Source: an uncultured Lachnospiraceae bacterium (GTDB lineage Bacteria; Bacillota_A; Clostridia; Lachnospirales; Lachnospiraceae). Taken from it: 22,350 nucleotides of DNA. The position numbers and the translations under genes were made by a program. Under the pieces are notes generated by a model. The model was not told where the DNA came from. It saw nothing but the letters and a program-made list of their open reading frames with translations, and searched no databases. Shown here one piece after another: positions 15,382 to 22,350 of the stretch. Numbering within the stretch: position 1 is the first letter of the stretch; each line of letters opens with the position of its first letter. The stretch covers positions 1 through 22,350 of the forward strand of contig CANOBT010000094.1 of assembly GCA_947564305.1 (NCBI GenBank). Direction: 5' to 3'.

Positions 15382-15404
15382 CTGTCCACAATAGCTGTGG
15401 ATGG
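15382..15404 (+). other. Hairpin between hisG and hisD
   Basis: TCCACA (15385-15390) pairs perfectly with TGTGGA (15396-15401) around ATAGC, extended by one C-G and two G-U pairs to 9 bp. It is not followed by a T-run, so it is not a standard terminator. In a polycistronic mRNA it could mark a processing or stability point; this is inference. Confidence 0.55.
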
Positions 15405-15446
15405 TTTGGCAGAGATAATCATTAATAGTGGGAGGAATGCAATACT

Positions 15447-16739
15447 ATGCGGATTGAAAAATTAGATGAGAATACAAAGAAAAATTTATTAGAGGATTTA
15501 TTAAAACGCAGTCCCAACAGTTATGCGCAGTATGAGGCAAGTGTACAGGAAATTTTGGATAAAGTCCGTCAGGAACGGGATGCGGCGGTATTTTCATATA
15601 CGGAAAAATTTGACGGAGTAAAAATCCATACAGGAAATCTCCTTGTAACGGAGGAGGAAATCCAGGAAGCCTATGAGCAGGTGGATGCTAATCTGCTTCG
15701 GATTGTACGCAGAGCTTTAAAAAATATTGAATCCTATCATCAAAAGCAGATGCAGTACAGTTGGTTTGATAGTAAACCAGATGGCACTATGCTGGGACAG
15801 AAAGTGACAGCACTGCAGAGAGTGGGGGTCTATGTGCCAGGTGGAAAAGCGGTCTATCCTTCCTCTGTTCTGATGAATATTATGCCGGCAAAGGTGGCAG
15901 GCGTAGAAGAGATTATCATGGTGACACCGCCTGGAAAGGATGGAAAGGTGAATCCGACGACTCTGGTTGCAGCAAAGGAGGCAGGAGCGGATGCAGTTTA
16001 TAAGGTTGGAGGCGCACAGGCGATTGCAGCGCTGGCTTATGGTACAGAAAGCATTCCGAAGGTAGACAAGATTGTAGGACCTGGGAATATTTATGTGGCA
16101 TTGGCAAAGAAAGCAGTGTATGGACATGTCAGTATTGATTCCATTGCGGGTCCCAGTGAGATTCTTGTTTTGGCGGATGATACGGCCAATCCGCGTTTCG
16201 TGGCTGCGGATTTGTTGTCGCAGGCGGAACATGATGAATTGGCTTCAGCAATCCTGGTCACTACTAGCAGCAGTCTTGCAAAGAAAGTGTCAGAGGAGGC
16301 TGAAAACTTTATCAGGCAGCTTTCGCGCGGCGAAATTATTCGAAAATCATTGGACAATTACGGGCATATACTAGTTGCAGATACATTAGAAGAGGCTATT
16401 GACGCTGCCAATGAAATTGCCTCTGAACATTTGGAGATTATGACAGCAGACCCCTATCAGGTCATGACGAAAATCCGCAATGCAGGGGCAATTTTTATAG
16501 GAGAATACAGCAGTGAGCCTTTGGGCGATTATTTCGCCGGGCCGAACCATATTCTGCCCACAAATGGGACAGCTAAATTCTTTTCTCCGCTGTCAGTAGA
16601 TGATTTCTTGAAGAAATCCAGTATTATCGCATATTCTAAGGATGCACTGGGAGAAATACATACAGATATTGAGCAGTTTGCAGAGGCGGAACAGTTGACA
16701 GCACATGCGAATTCCATACGGGTCAGATTTGAAGATTAG
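15447..16739 (+). CDS. hisD: Histidinol dehydrogenase
   Basis: HisD oxidises L-histidinol to histidine with two NAD+, the last two steps of the pathway. The 430-residue protein has normal length. Zinc ligands and catalytic residues are in place: SQAEHDE (Gln259, His262), SEHLEI (Glu327, His328), Asp361 and PNHILPT (His368). Signature segments VGVYVPGGKAVYPSSVLMN (residues 126-144), VGGAQAIAALAYGT and KIVGPGNIYVALAK are intact. GGGAGG (15430-15435) is the ribosome site. It is followed by 81 bases before hisB that hold no gene. Confidence 0.97.
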   Translation: MRIEKLDENTKKNLLEDLLKRSPNSYAQYEASVQEILDKVRQERDAAVFSYTEKFDGVKIHTGNLLVTEEEIQEAYEQVDANLLRIVRRALKNIESYHQKQMQYSWFDSKPDGTMLGQKVTALQRVGVYVPGGKAVYPSSVLMNIMPAKVAGVEEIIMVTPPGKDGKVNPTTLVAAKEAGADAVYKVGGAQAIAALAYGTESIPKVDKIVGPGNIYVALAKKAVYGHVSIDSIAGPSEILVLADDTANPRFVAADLLSQAEHDELASAILVTTSSSLAKKVSEEAENFIRQLSRGEIIRKSLDNYGHILVADTLEEAIDAANEIASEHLEIMTADPYQVMTKIRNAGAIFIGEYSSEPLGDYFAGPNHILPTNGTAKFFSPLSVDDFLKKSSIIAYSKDALGEIHTDIEQFAEAEQLTAHANSIRVRFED

Positions 16740-16820
16740 GACTGAGTCTGTAAGTATTGGATATGAAGCTGCGCAATCATTTGTTTTACAGGCAGTTATG
16801 ATAAGTAAGGAGGAATCCGC

Positions 16821-17411
16821 ATGAAGGAACGGATTGGAAGTTGTACGAGAAAAACAAGAGAAACGGAGATTTCTTTGACTATCTGCCTGGATGGGCAGGG
16901 GAAGAATCAAATTGACACCGGAATCCCGTTTTTCGACCATATGCTCGATGGATTTGCCCGGCATGGACTTTTTGATCTGGAGGTCCATGTGGCAGGGGAT
17001 CTGCAGGTGGACTGCCATCATACGGTGGAGGATACCGGAATCGTACTCGGTCAGGCCATTGCTGATGCGTTGGGCGATAAAGCTGGGATTAAGCGCTATG
17101 GGAATTTTATTTTGCCTATGGATGAGACACTTGCACTCTGTGCGGTGGATCTTTCAGGACGTCCGTTTTTCCAATATGAGGCTCCATTTACAGTAGAACG
17201 CCTTGGAGGGCTGGATACGGAGATGGTAAGAGAATTTTTTTATGCAGTTTCTTATAGTGCAGCTATGAATCTGCATCTGAAGATTATGACTGGCGGCAAT
17301 AACCATCACATGGCAGAAGCGTTGTTTAAGGCATTTGGAAAGGCGCTGGATATGGCATCTATGGAGGAACCACGGATGCGGGAGGTTTGGTCTACCAAAG
17401 GAAGTCTGTAG
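16821..17411 (+). CDS. hisB: Imidazoleglycerol-phosphate dehydratase
   Basis: HisB dehydrates imidazoleglycerol phosphate to imidazoleacetol phosphate, step 6. It is the single-domain form (196 residues), without the histidinol-phosphatase domain found in enterobacteria. The manganese-binding motifs are present: FFDHMLDGFARHG (residues 34-46), DCHHTVEDTGIVLGQA (64-79) and GNNHHMAEALFKAFGKAL (158-175). AAGGAGGAA gives a strong ribosome site. A separate histidinol-phosphatase would be needed elsewhere in the genome. Confidence 0.97.
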   Translation: MKERIGSCTRKTRETEISLTICLDGQGKNQIDTGIPFFDHMLDGFARHGLFDLEVHVAGDLQVDCHHTVEDTGIVLGQAIADALGDKAGIKRYGNFILPMDETLALCAVDLSGRPFFQYEAPFTVERLGGLDTEMVREFFYAVSYSAAMNLHLKIMTGGNNHHMAEALFKAFGKALDMASMEEPRMREVWSTKGSL

Positions 17412-17448
17412 ACAGTAACAGGAAATGATACATGAAGGAGAATGTAAA

Positions 17449-18732
17449 ATGAGTTATAAACGATTAACACCATGCATTCTGATTGACGGTACAAATGCTG
17501 TCCGGTGGTTTGATGACAGAACCGTGGTATCGGATGACGTGGTATCCCTTGCAAAACATTATGGAGAGCGGGGAGCAGATGAATTGATCGTATTTGATCT
17601 GTCCCATTCAGATGAAGCGCATGAGGAAGCGATTGATTTAATGAAGAAAATCAATCGTGTAATCAGTATCCCCATGGTTGCCGGAGGAAACATCCGCCGT
17701 GAGGAGGATGTGAAAAAGATTCTTTATGCCGGAGCAAAGCGGGCCATGCTGAATCTGTCCAAACCTAACTCTACCAAATTACTGGAGGAAGTTTCTAAAC
17801 GGTTTGGCAGGGAGAGGATTGCTGTATCACTGAATGATTTTGATTCATTGTTTAAGCATCAGCATTTGATTGAAAAGAATTGTACAGAAATTATCTTTAT
17901 GCACAGGCTGGATTTAAATTCTGTTGCAAATGTGACTGAGCTTCCTTGTGTAGTCGTTACAGATACGATGGAGCAGGGAGAAATTTTGAGGATTTTGAAA
18001 TCCAATGGGGTGAAAGGGGTTTCCGGTCTGTTTATCAGCCAGAAAGATATGGATTTTGCAGAATTTAAGAAGGTATGTGTCCAGGAAGGCATCCGGATGA
18101 CTTCCTTTGAAAGCATTATGGATTTTGCAGAATTTAAGTTGAATTCTGACGGACTGCTCCCAGTTGTAGTCCAGGACTATAAGACCAATGAAGTGCTTAT
18201 GGTGGCATATATGAATGAGGATGCATTTGACCATACGATTAAATCAGGAAAAATGACCTATTTCAGCAGAAGCCGTCAGGAGCGGTGGGTAAAAGGTGAG
18301 ACATCCGGACATTATCAATATGTAAAGATGCTGACGGTAGACTGTGACAAGGACACACTTTTAGCTAAAGTGGAGCAGATTGGCGCAGCCTGCCATACGG
18401 GAAATAAGACTTGTTTCTATCAGCCTATCGTAGGAAATGATTATGATGCGAAGAATCCGCTTCAGGTATTTGAGTCTGTGTATAAGACCATTGTAGACAG
18501 GAGACAGAACCCGAAGGAGGGTTCGTATACCAATTATTTATTTGATAAGGGAATTGACAAGATATTAAAAAAGGTAGGGGAGGAAGCGACAGAGATTATT
18601 ATTGCCTCCAAAAATCCTAATCCGGAAGAAATCAAATATGAAGTTTCTGATTTCATGTATCATCTTATGGTACTCATGGTGGAACGTGGGATTACCTGGG
18701 AAGATATTACGAAAGAGCTGTCAGACAGGTAA
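17449..18732 (+). CDS. hisIE: HisIE with an N-terminal HisA/HisF-like domain
   Basis: A 427-residue three-part protein. Residues 1 to about 220 resemble a HisA/HisF half-barrel (LTPCILIDGTNAVRW, MVAGGNIRREEDVKKILYAG). Residues 233-330 are HisI, phosphoribosyl-AMP cyclohydrolase, with TYFSRSRQERWVKGETSGH, the metal motif DCDKD (Asp298, Asp300, Asp302) and zinc cysteines Cys299, Cys315, Cys322. Residues 337-427 are HisE, phosphoribosyl-ATP pyrophosphohydrolase, with KVGEEATEIIIASK and EVSDFMYHLMVLM. HisE and HisI do steps 2 and 3. The N-terminal part lacks the first catalytic Asp (PAID-type in HisA and CLD-type in HisF reads PCI-L here) and the later Asp is not at VSLND, so it is probably structural. 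The ATG at 17449 has GAAGGAG 8 bases ahead. Relatives of this length occur in Lachnospiraceae from memory. Confidence 0.9.
   Translation: MSYKRLTPCILIDGTNAVRWFDDRTVVSDDVVSLAKHYGERGADELIVFDLSHSDEAHEEAIDLMKKINRVISIPMVAGGNIRREEDVKKILYAGAKRAMLNLSKPNSTKLLEEVSKRFGRERIAVSLNDFDSLFKHQHLIEKNCTEIIFMHRLDLNSVANVTELPCVVVTDTMEQGEILRILKSNGVKGVSGLFISQKDMDFAEFKKVCVQEGIRMTSFESIMDFAEFKLNSDGLLPVVVQDYKTNEVLMVAYMNEDAFDHTIKSGKMTYFSRSRQERWVKGETSGHYQYVKMLTVDCDKDTLLAKVEQIGAACHTGNKTCFYQPIVGNDYDAKNPLQVFESVYKTIVDRRQNPKEGSYTNYLFDKGIDKILKKVGEEATEIIIASKNPNPEEIKYEVSDFMYHLMVLMVERGITWEDITKELSDR
18049..18138 (+). repeat. Exact 21-bp direct repeat within hisIE
   Basis: The same 21 bases encoding MDFAEFK occur at 18049-18069 and 18118-18138, exactly 23 codons apart, at the boundary of the HisA/F-like domain and HisI. 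Identity at the third codon positions points to a recent copying event or chance conservation; the reading frame is kept. Confidence 0.85.
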
Positions 18733-18841
18733 GGACAATAATCCGTTCTAAACGAATCGAAACATGCATAGGGTGTACATATAGGAAACGCTGCCATTGA
18801 TGCCGTTGCCAGAAAGTGATATATGGAAAGGAGCTTCTACC

Positions 18842-19156
18842 ATGAACGACCCGGAAGCCCGCCGCAGAGAGCTTTTGCGAAAGACGCGGAAACTCTACGA
18901 TGAAAACCATTCAATCCCGGCGATACACCCAAGATACAACAACCTTTATCATGAACTGTATGATGGAGAAGAAACTACATATTCTAATAACTCTTTTTTT
19001 ATCCGGCTGACGTTAGGAATTCTATGTTTTATCTGTTTTGTGTGGATGGATTCCAGTCAGGCGACGATTGCAGATGTCAGCAGCAGTCAGATTGTAAATC
19101 AGATTGAAAGACAGATGGATATGGAGGATATTGAAGAGGTCTGGAAAAATTTGTAA
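18842..19156 (+). CDS. Small protein with one transmembrane segment, unknown function
   Basis: I do not recognise this 104-residue protein. It begins with a charged cytosolic part (MNDPEARRRELLRKTRKLYDE), continues with a polar stretch to residue 50, has a single hydrophobic segment (about residues 52-68, FFIRLTLGILCFICFVW), and ends with a short acidic helix (QIERQMDMEDIEEVWKNL). The topology would place the tail outside the cell. The ATG at 18842 has GAAAGGAG 8 bases ahead; an open stretch back to 18797 lacks a ribosome site. The 109-base gap from hisIE holds no terminator or clear promoter, so it may be read from the his operon. A strong terminator follows. Confidence 0.75.
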   Translation: MNDPEARRRELLRKTRKLYDENHSIPAIHPRYNNLYHELYDGEETTYSNNSFFIRLTLGILCFICFVWMDSSQATIADVSSSQIVNQIERQMDMEDIEEVWKNL

Positions 19157-19164
19157 AACTCATT

Positions 19165-19210
19165 AAAATCCGGCAAAATGCGTCAGTGATGTATTTTGCC
19201 GGATTTTGTG
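19165..19210 (+). terminator. Strong intrinsic terminator
   Basis: A perfect 15-bp stem, 19165-19179 with 19193-19207 (core CCGGC/GCCGG flanked by A/T runs), around a 13-base loop, with T-rich sequence in and after the 3' arm. The symmetry of the A and T runs means it may work in both directions. It closes the transcript of the small membrane protein and probably of the his operon. Confidence 0.92.
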
Positions 19211-19305
19211 TATATTTGGGAAATGCTATGTTTTGCTCGGGAACCGGATTTTCCATCACCAAAATACGAACTCAGAATAGTATAGTAAAAAAAGGTTTAT
19301 GTGCG

Positions 19306-20214
19306 ATGAAATGGGTAAAGGATGCCATTGGGTATTGGTGTGAAGATATCCTGGATAAAAAATATCTTGGACAGAATATTGGAATTTCGGTTCTGGACAG
19401 CGGAATTTCTTCGTCACATCCTGATTTTTATGGACGGATTTCAGGATTTTCTGATTTTGTAAATGGAAAGAAGGTCATATATGATGACAGCGGGCATGGA
19501 ACGCATGTGGCGGGCATTTTGTCAGGAAGTGGAAAAATGTCCAATGGGGCTTATGCAGGACTCGCGCCAAAATCATCTCTCCTGATTGGAAAGGTATTGG
19601 ACCAGTCAGGAAATGGGATGGTAGAATATGTGATGCGGGGAATCCAATGGATACTTGCCCGGCAAAAGGAAAAAAATATCCGTATTGTGAATATTTCTGT
19701 GGGAACACAGCCAGGACTTGAGAAATCGGAAGAAAAACGTCTGTTGGAAGGCGTAGATGCCCTATGGGATGCGGGTCTGGTGGTTGTGGTTTCGGCGGGC
19801 AATTATGGGCCTGGTGAGGGAACTGTGGCAGTGCCGGGAAGCAGTAGAAAAGTGATTACCGTAGGCGTGGTGGATATGGTAAGAAATTCTGCGCGGCAGA
19901 GCAGGTCAAAGTGGAATTATTCCGGGCAGGGGCCTACGGAATGTTGTGTGGTAAAGCCGGATGTAGTTGCGCCAGGGACCTCGATTGTAAGTTGTAATGG
20001 AAATTATAAAAAATATCTGCAGAGGCCCTATGTTGCTAAAAGCGGAACCTCTATGGCAACCCCTATGGTGTCCGGGGCGATTGCCTGCCTGCTCTCAAAA
20101 TATCCGGATATGACGAATGTGGAAGTGAAATTAAAGCTGAGGGAAAGCTGTATTCCCACAGAGGGGACACATGGGTGGGGAATGCTGCATGTGGGGCGGC
20201 TATTGTCGCCATAA
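19306..20214 (+). CDS. S8 family serine peptidase (intracellular subtilisin type)
   Basis: A 302-residue subtilase with the complete catalytic triad: ISVLDSGI (Asp31), DSGHGTHVAGIL (His64) and SGTSMATPMVSG (Ser249), plus oxyanion Asn166 (SAGN). There is no signal peptide and no recognisable propeptide, so it resembles intracellular subtilisins that process or degrade cytosolic proteins. The ATG at 19306 starts the conserved part and follows AAAAAGG with 10 bases between, a modest site. The frame stays open to 19186, but that start lies inside the terminator loop, so it is rejected. The gene appears to be monocistronic; no good promoter is visible. The gap to the amylase gene is 177 bases with no other gene. 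Confidence 0.88.
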   Translation: MKWVKDAIGYWCEDILDKKYLGQNIGISVLDSGISSSHPDFYGRISGFSDFVNGKKVIYDDSGHGTHVAGILSGSGKMSNGAYAGLAPKSSLLIGKVLDQSGNGMVEYVMRGIQWILARQKEKNIRIVNISVGTQPGLEKSEEKRLLEGVDALWDAGLVVVVSAGNYGPGEGTVAVPGSSRKVITVGVVDMVRNSARQSRSKWNYSGQGPTECCVVKPDVVAPGTSIVSCNGNYKKYLQRPYVAKSGTSMATPMVSGAIACLLSKYPDMTNVEVKLKLRESCIPTEGTHGWGMLHVGRLLSP

Positions 20215-20304
20215 GACGAAGAGAAAGAGGGGGCAATTCGCTGTCTGATTGGCCATAAACGTAACGAAATAGAAATGATGTAAGGAAAGAGATAAAAATT
20301 ATAG

Positions 20305-20334
20305 GTGGCATTACAAGCCAATCCGTGGTAAAAT
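20305..20334 (+). promoter_or_regulatory. Possible extended -10 promoter of the amylase-family gene
   Basis: GTGGCA (20305-20310), an 18-base spacer, TAAAAT (20329-20334) preceded by TGG (20326-20328). The -35 is weak (4 of 6), the extended -10 good (5 of 6 plus TG). The predicted start near 20341 leaves a leader of about 50 bases. No CcpA-type cre site was seen in 20215-20391. Confidence 0.4.
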
Positions 20335-20391
20335 ATTTGATGGTTTATATTATTGACAAATAGAGAAAACACATATAGGAGGTATAAACAC

Positions 20392-22215
20392 ATGGCATGG
20401 TATGATGAGGCAGTATTTTACCACATTTATCCATTGGGCCTGACTGGGGCGCCAAAACAGAATTCTTATGGGGAGCCGGAGCATCGGTTGAACACATTGA
20501 TTCCATGGATTTCTCATATCAAGGAGATTGGCTGTAGTGCAATTTACATAGGACCGCTTTTTGAATCAGTAGGACATGGGTATGAGACTACAGATTATAA
20601 GAAGTTAGACAGTCGCCTTGGAACGAATGAAGATCTTACCAATTTTGTGGCAGAATGCCATAATCAGGGAATTAAAGTGATTTTAGACGGTGTATTTAAC
20701 CATACAGGACGTGATTTCTTTGCATTTCAGGATATCAAAAAGAACAGGGAAAATTCGCCTTATAAGGACTGGTATTGTAATGTAAATTTCTGGGGCAATA
20801 ATTCTTTTAACGACGGATTTTCTTATGAAAACTGGGGAGGATATGACCTTCTTGTAAAACTGAACCAGCACAATCCGGCGGTGAAAGACTATATCTGTGA
20901 TGTCATTCGTTTCTGGGTCAGTGAGTTTGACATTGATGGGATTCGTCTGGATGCGGCAGACGTGTTAGACTTTAACTATATGCAGGCCCTTCGGCATACG
21001 GCAAACGAGGTGAAGCCGGATTTCTGGCTGATGGGTGAGGTGATCCATGGGGATTACACCCGTTGGGTCAACGAGGGTACCCTGCATTCTGTCACCAACT
21101 ATAATTTGCACAAGGCTCTGTATTCCGGGCATAATGACCATAATTACTTCGAGATTGCACACACAGTGAAGCGTCTTTATGGCATGGGAGGCAATCGTCC
21201 GGACGGTTTGAAGCTCTATAATTTTGTGGACAATCATGATGTAGAAAGGATCTACACAAAGCTGAATAATAAAGCGCATTTTGTTCCTGTTCATATCTTG
21301 CTTTATACGCTGCCGGGAGTTCCGTCTATTTACTATGGGTCTGAATTTGGAATAGAGGGAAAGAAGGAGAGATTCTCTGATGATTCCCTGCGTCCGATGC
21401 TTTCTCTTTCGGATTACACGGATGCGGTGGAGAAAAATTCTTTTACCAGTCTGATTGCAGCATTGGGAAAGACACGTCAGAATACGAAGGCGCTTTCCTA
21501 TGGAGACTATAATGAATTGATGCTGACGAACCGTCAGTATGCATTTTCAAGGAACTATAACGGAGAATCCGTTGTGGTTACGGTGAATAACGATGACAGT
21601 GACTTCACGATGAATGTTGCTGCAGGAAACGCCGCGGAATATGTAGGTGCTTTGTCAGGAGAAAGGGTTTCTGTCGACAACGGCAGGATTACAGTCAATG
21701 TAAAAGCTAATTCTGGAGAAATCTGGGTGCCCGCATCAGGTGACAGTGCACAGGCTGTGCAGGAAGCAGGATTTTCAGGGCTAGATGTGAAGGATGCCGC
21801 CGGAAGAGTGATTGTGCTCCGTACAGACAAGGATGAAGAAGCAGGTGAGAAGAAAGTAGTTGAAGAAAAGACAACGGAGAAAGAGACTGCACAGGAGAAG
21901 TTAACGGAAACGGATTCCAAGCAAGAAAAGAATCCTGAAACGAAAGCAGCACAGGAGAAGACTTCTGAGAAACCTTCCAAGAGTAAAGCGGCAGAGCAGG
22001 TTTCATCTGAGAAACCTGCGGAGTCAACAGGTGACCGTTCATCAGAAGATGCAGCATATGACGAGGCTTTTGAAAAAGGAAAGATTGCCGGTCTTCAGGA
22101 AGCAATACTTGCGATTATGAGTAAGAATGGAGCAATCACGGACCAGATGCGCAAGGATGTAATGGACAATGTGTATCATGATTCCTTAATCAATTGGATT
22201 AAGAGTTTTCGTTGA
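20392..22215 (+). CDS. GH13 alpha-amylase-family enzyme with charged C-terminal tail
   Basis: A 607-residue glycoside hydrolase of family 13. The four conserved regions are seen: LDGVFNHTG (residues 98-106), GIRLDAAD (183-190, nucleophile Asp187), LMGEVIHG (213-220, acid/base Glu216) and FVDNHDVER (278-286, Asp283). A beta-rich C-terminal domain follows (about 370-450). No signal peptide is present, so it should act in the cytosol on maltodextrins or short alpha-glucans; the exact specificity is open. After residue 480 comes an 80-residue low-complexity stretch rich in Glu, Lys, Thr, Ser and Ala, then a helical end (residues 555-607, YDEAFEKGKIAGLQEAILAIM). Such a tail is not part of the usual enzyme. 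The ATG at 20392 follows AGGAGG (20377-20382). It is monocistronic, closed by its own terminator. Confidence 0.92.
   Translation: MAWYDEAVFYHIYPLGLTGAPKQNSYGEPEHRLNTLIPWISHIKEIGCSAIYIGPLFESVGHGYETTDYKKLDSRLGTNEDLTNFVAECHNQGIKVILDGVFNHTGRDFFAFQDIKKNRENSPYKDWYCNVNFWGNNSFNDGFSYENWGGYDLLVKLNQHNPAVKDYICDVIRFWVSEFDIDGIRLDAADVLDFNYMQALRHTANEVKPDFWLMGEVIHGDYTRWVNEGTLHSVTNYNLHKALYSGHNDHNYFEIAHTVKRLYGMGGNRPDGLKLYNFVDNHDVERIYTKLNNKAHFVPVHILLYTLPGVPSIYYGSEFGIEGKKERFSDDSLRPMLSLSDYTDAVEKNSFTSLIAALGKTRQNTKALSYGDYNELMLTNRQYAFSRNYNGESVVVTVNNDDSDFTMNVAAGNAAEYVGALSGERVSVDNGRITVNVKANSGEIWVPASGDSAQAVQEAGFSGLDVKDAAGRVIVLRTDKDEEAGEKKVVEEKTTEKETAQEKLTETDSKQEKNPETKAAQEKTSEKPSKSKAAEQVSSEKPAESTGDRSSEDAAYDEAFEKGKIAGLQEAILAIMSKNGAITDQMRKDVMDNVYHDSLINWIKSFR
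21829..22040 (+). repeat. Low-complexity Glu/Lys/Thr-rich coding repeat in the amylase tail
   Basis: Short imperfect repeats lie in frame: GCACAGGAGAAG (AQEK) at 21889-21900 and 21949-21960, exactly 60 bases apart, and TCTGAGAAACCT (SEKP) at 21964-21975 and 22006-22017. The unit resembles EKTxE/AQEK. The region looks prone to slippage or expansion. Confidence 0.7.
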
Positions 22216-22241
22216 TTGTAAATAGGAAAAAGGATGTTTGT

Positions 22242-22276
22242 AAAGCCGTTCCAGGTACGTATCGGAACGGCTTTTT
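22242..22276 (+). terminator. Intrinsic terminator after the amylase-family gene
   Basis: AAAGCCGTTCC (22242-22252) pairs with GGAACGGCTTT (22264-22274), an 11-bp perfect stem with an 11-base loop, followed by a T-run to 22276. Confidence 0.95.
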
Positions 22277-22287
22277 ATATACCATAG

Positions 22288-22350
22288 TATGCGGAAAAGG
22301 CGCCTTCAATAAAGGTGAAAGTGAAAGGGAAAAAAGTAACGGTTTCGTGG
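22288..22350 (+). pseudogene. Possible fragment of a surface beta-domain gene running off the window
   Basis: The frame that leaves the window at its right edge reads YAEKAPSIKVKVKGKKVTVSW, which resembles the opening strands of fibronectin type III or bacterial Ig-like domains found in Lachnospiraceae surface proteins. It is closed by TAG at 22285-22287 and contains no ATG; only a GTG at 22315 without a ribosome site could start it. So it is either a gene remnant after a truncation or a chance frame. The rest of 22277-22350 shows nothing else. Confidence 0.3.

Noticed and set aside
15717..16232. Open frame of 171 residues on the - strand within hisD
   Set aside because: Cys/His/Arg-rich shadow of a highly conserved hisD; no start signal and no family resemblance.
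16748..16791. Inverted repeat CTGTAA/TTACAG between hisD and hisB
   Set aside because: Six-bp arms with a 32-base loop and no further pairing; likely chance.
19186..19305. Forty-residue N-terminal extension of the subtilase
   Set aside because: The start codon lies in the loop of the 19165-19207 terminator and the added residues do not form a proper signal peptide or propeptide.
20247..20323. Inverted repeat GATTGGC/GCCAATC upstream of the amylase gene
   Set aside because: Arms are 63 bases apart and only 7 bp; expected by chance at this length.
20353..20358. TTGACA just ahead of the amylase gene as a -35 element
   Set aside because: A -10 at proper spacing would fall on the AGGAGG ribosome site, and no TATAAT-like sequence is there.

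Overview
The window looks like a chromosomal housekeeping segment from a spore-forming, low-to-mid-GC Firmicute, most likely a Lachnospiraceae-type gut Clostridium. The grounds are an alpha/beta-type spore protein (SASP) end, the sporulation protein YlbJ, RecU (a Firmicutes resolvase), the short HisG plus HisZ pair, and AGGAGG-type ribosome sites throughout. The species cannot be fixed from sequence alone. There are no rRNA, tRNA, CRISPR, IS or phage features. Almost everything is on the + strand; only ylbJ is on the - strand.

Layout. 1-280: the 3' end of a SASP gene and its terminator, which also houses the promoter of the next operon. 246-2131: rsmD-coaD-coiled-coil gene, ending at a terminator that lies inside the 3' coding end of the convergent ylbJ (2070-2984, -). 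3098-4540: pepD dipeptidase. 4595-5503: a membrane-anchored M23 peptidase with a TTG start and a sigma-E-like promoter. 5516-10375: rsmF-like methyltransferase, rsuA, a HAD phosphatase and a YgiQ-type radical SAM protein, closely packed. 10432-13387: a short-chain dehydrogenase, an unrecognised two-TM protein, an RluA-type pseudouridine synthase and recU. 13384-18732: a histidine operon, hisZ-hisG-hisD-hisB-hisIE, from a consensus promoter that overlaps the recU stop codon. 18842-19210: a small one-TM protein and a strong terminator. 19306-20214: an intracellular-type subtilase. 20392-22276: a GH13 amylase-family enzyme with an unusual charged C-terminal tail, then a terminator. The last 65 bases read like a beta-strand surface-domain fragment without a start codon.

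How the genes fit together. Much of the window serves RNA modification (rsmD, rsmF-like, rsuA, RluA-type), CoA synthesis and recombination. The his operon covers steps 1-3, 6 and the last two steps of histidine synthesis; hisA, hisF, hisH, hisC and a histidinol-phosphatase are not here. HisIE carries an extra N-terminal HisA/HisF-like half-barrel that appears to have lost its catalytic aspartates.

I saw no clearly new multi-gene system. The points most worth a second look are the HisA/F-like-HisI-HisE fusion, the amylase tail, the promoter and terminator sites that overlap other elements, and the sigma-E-like signals beside ylbJ and the M23 gene.
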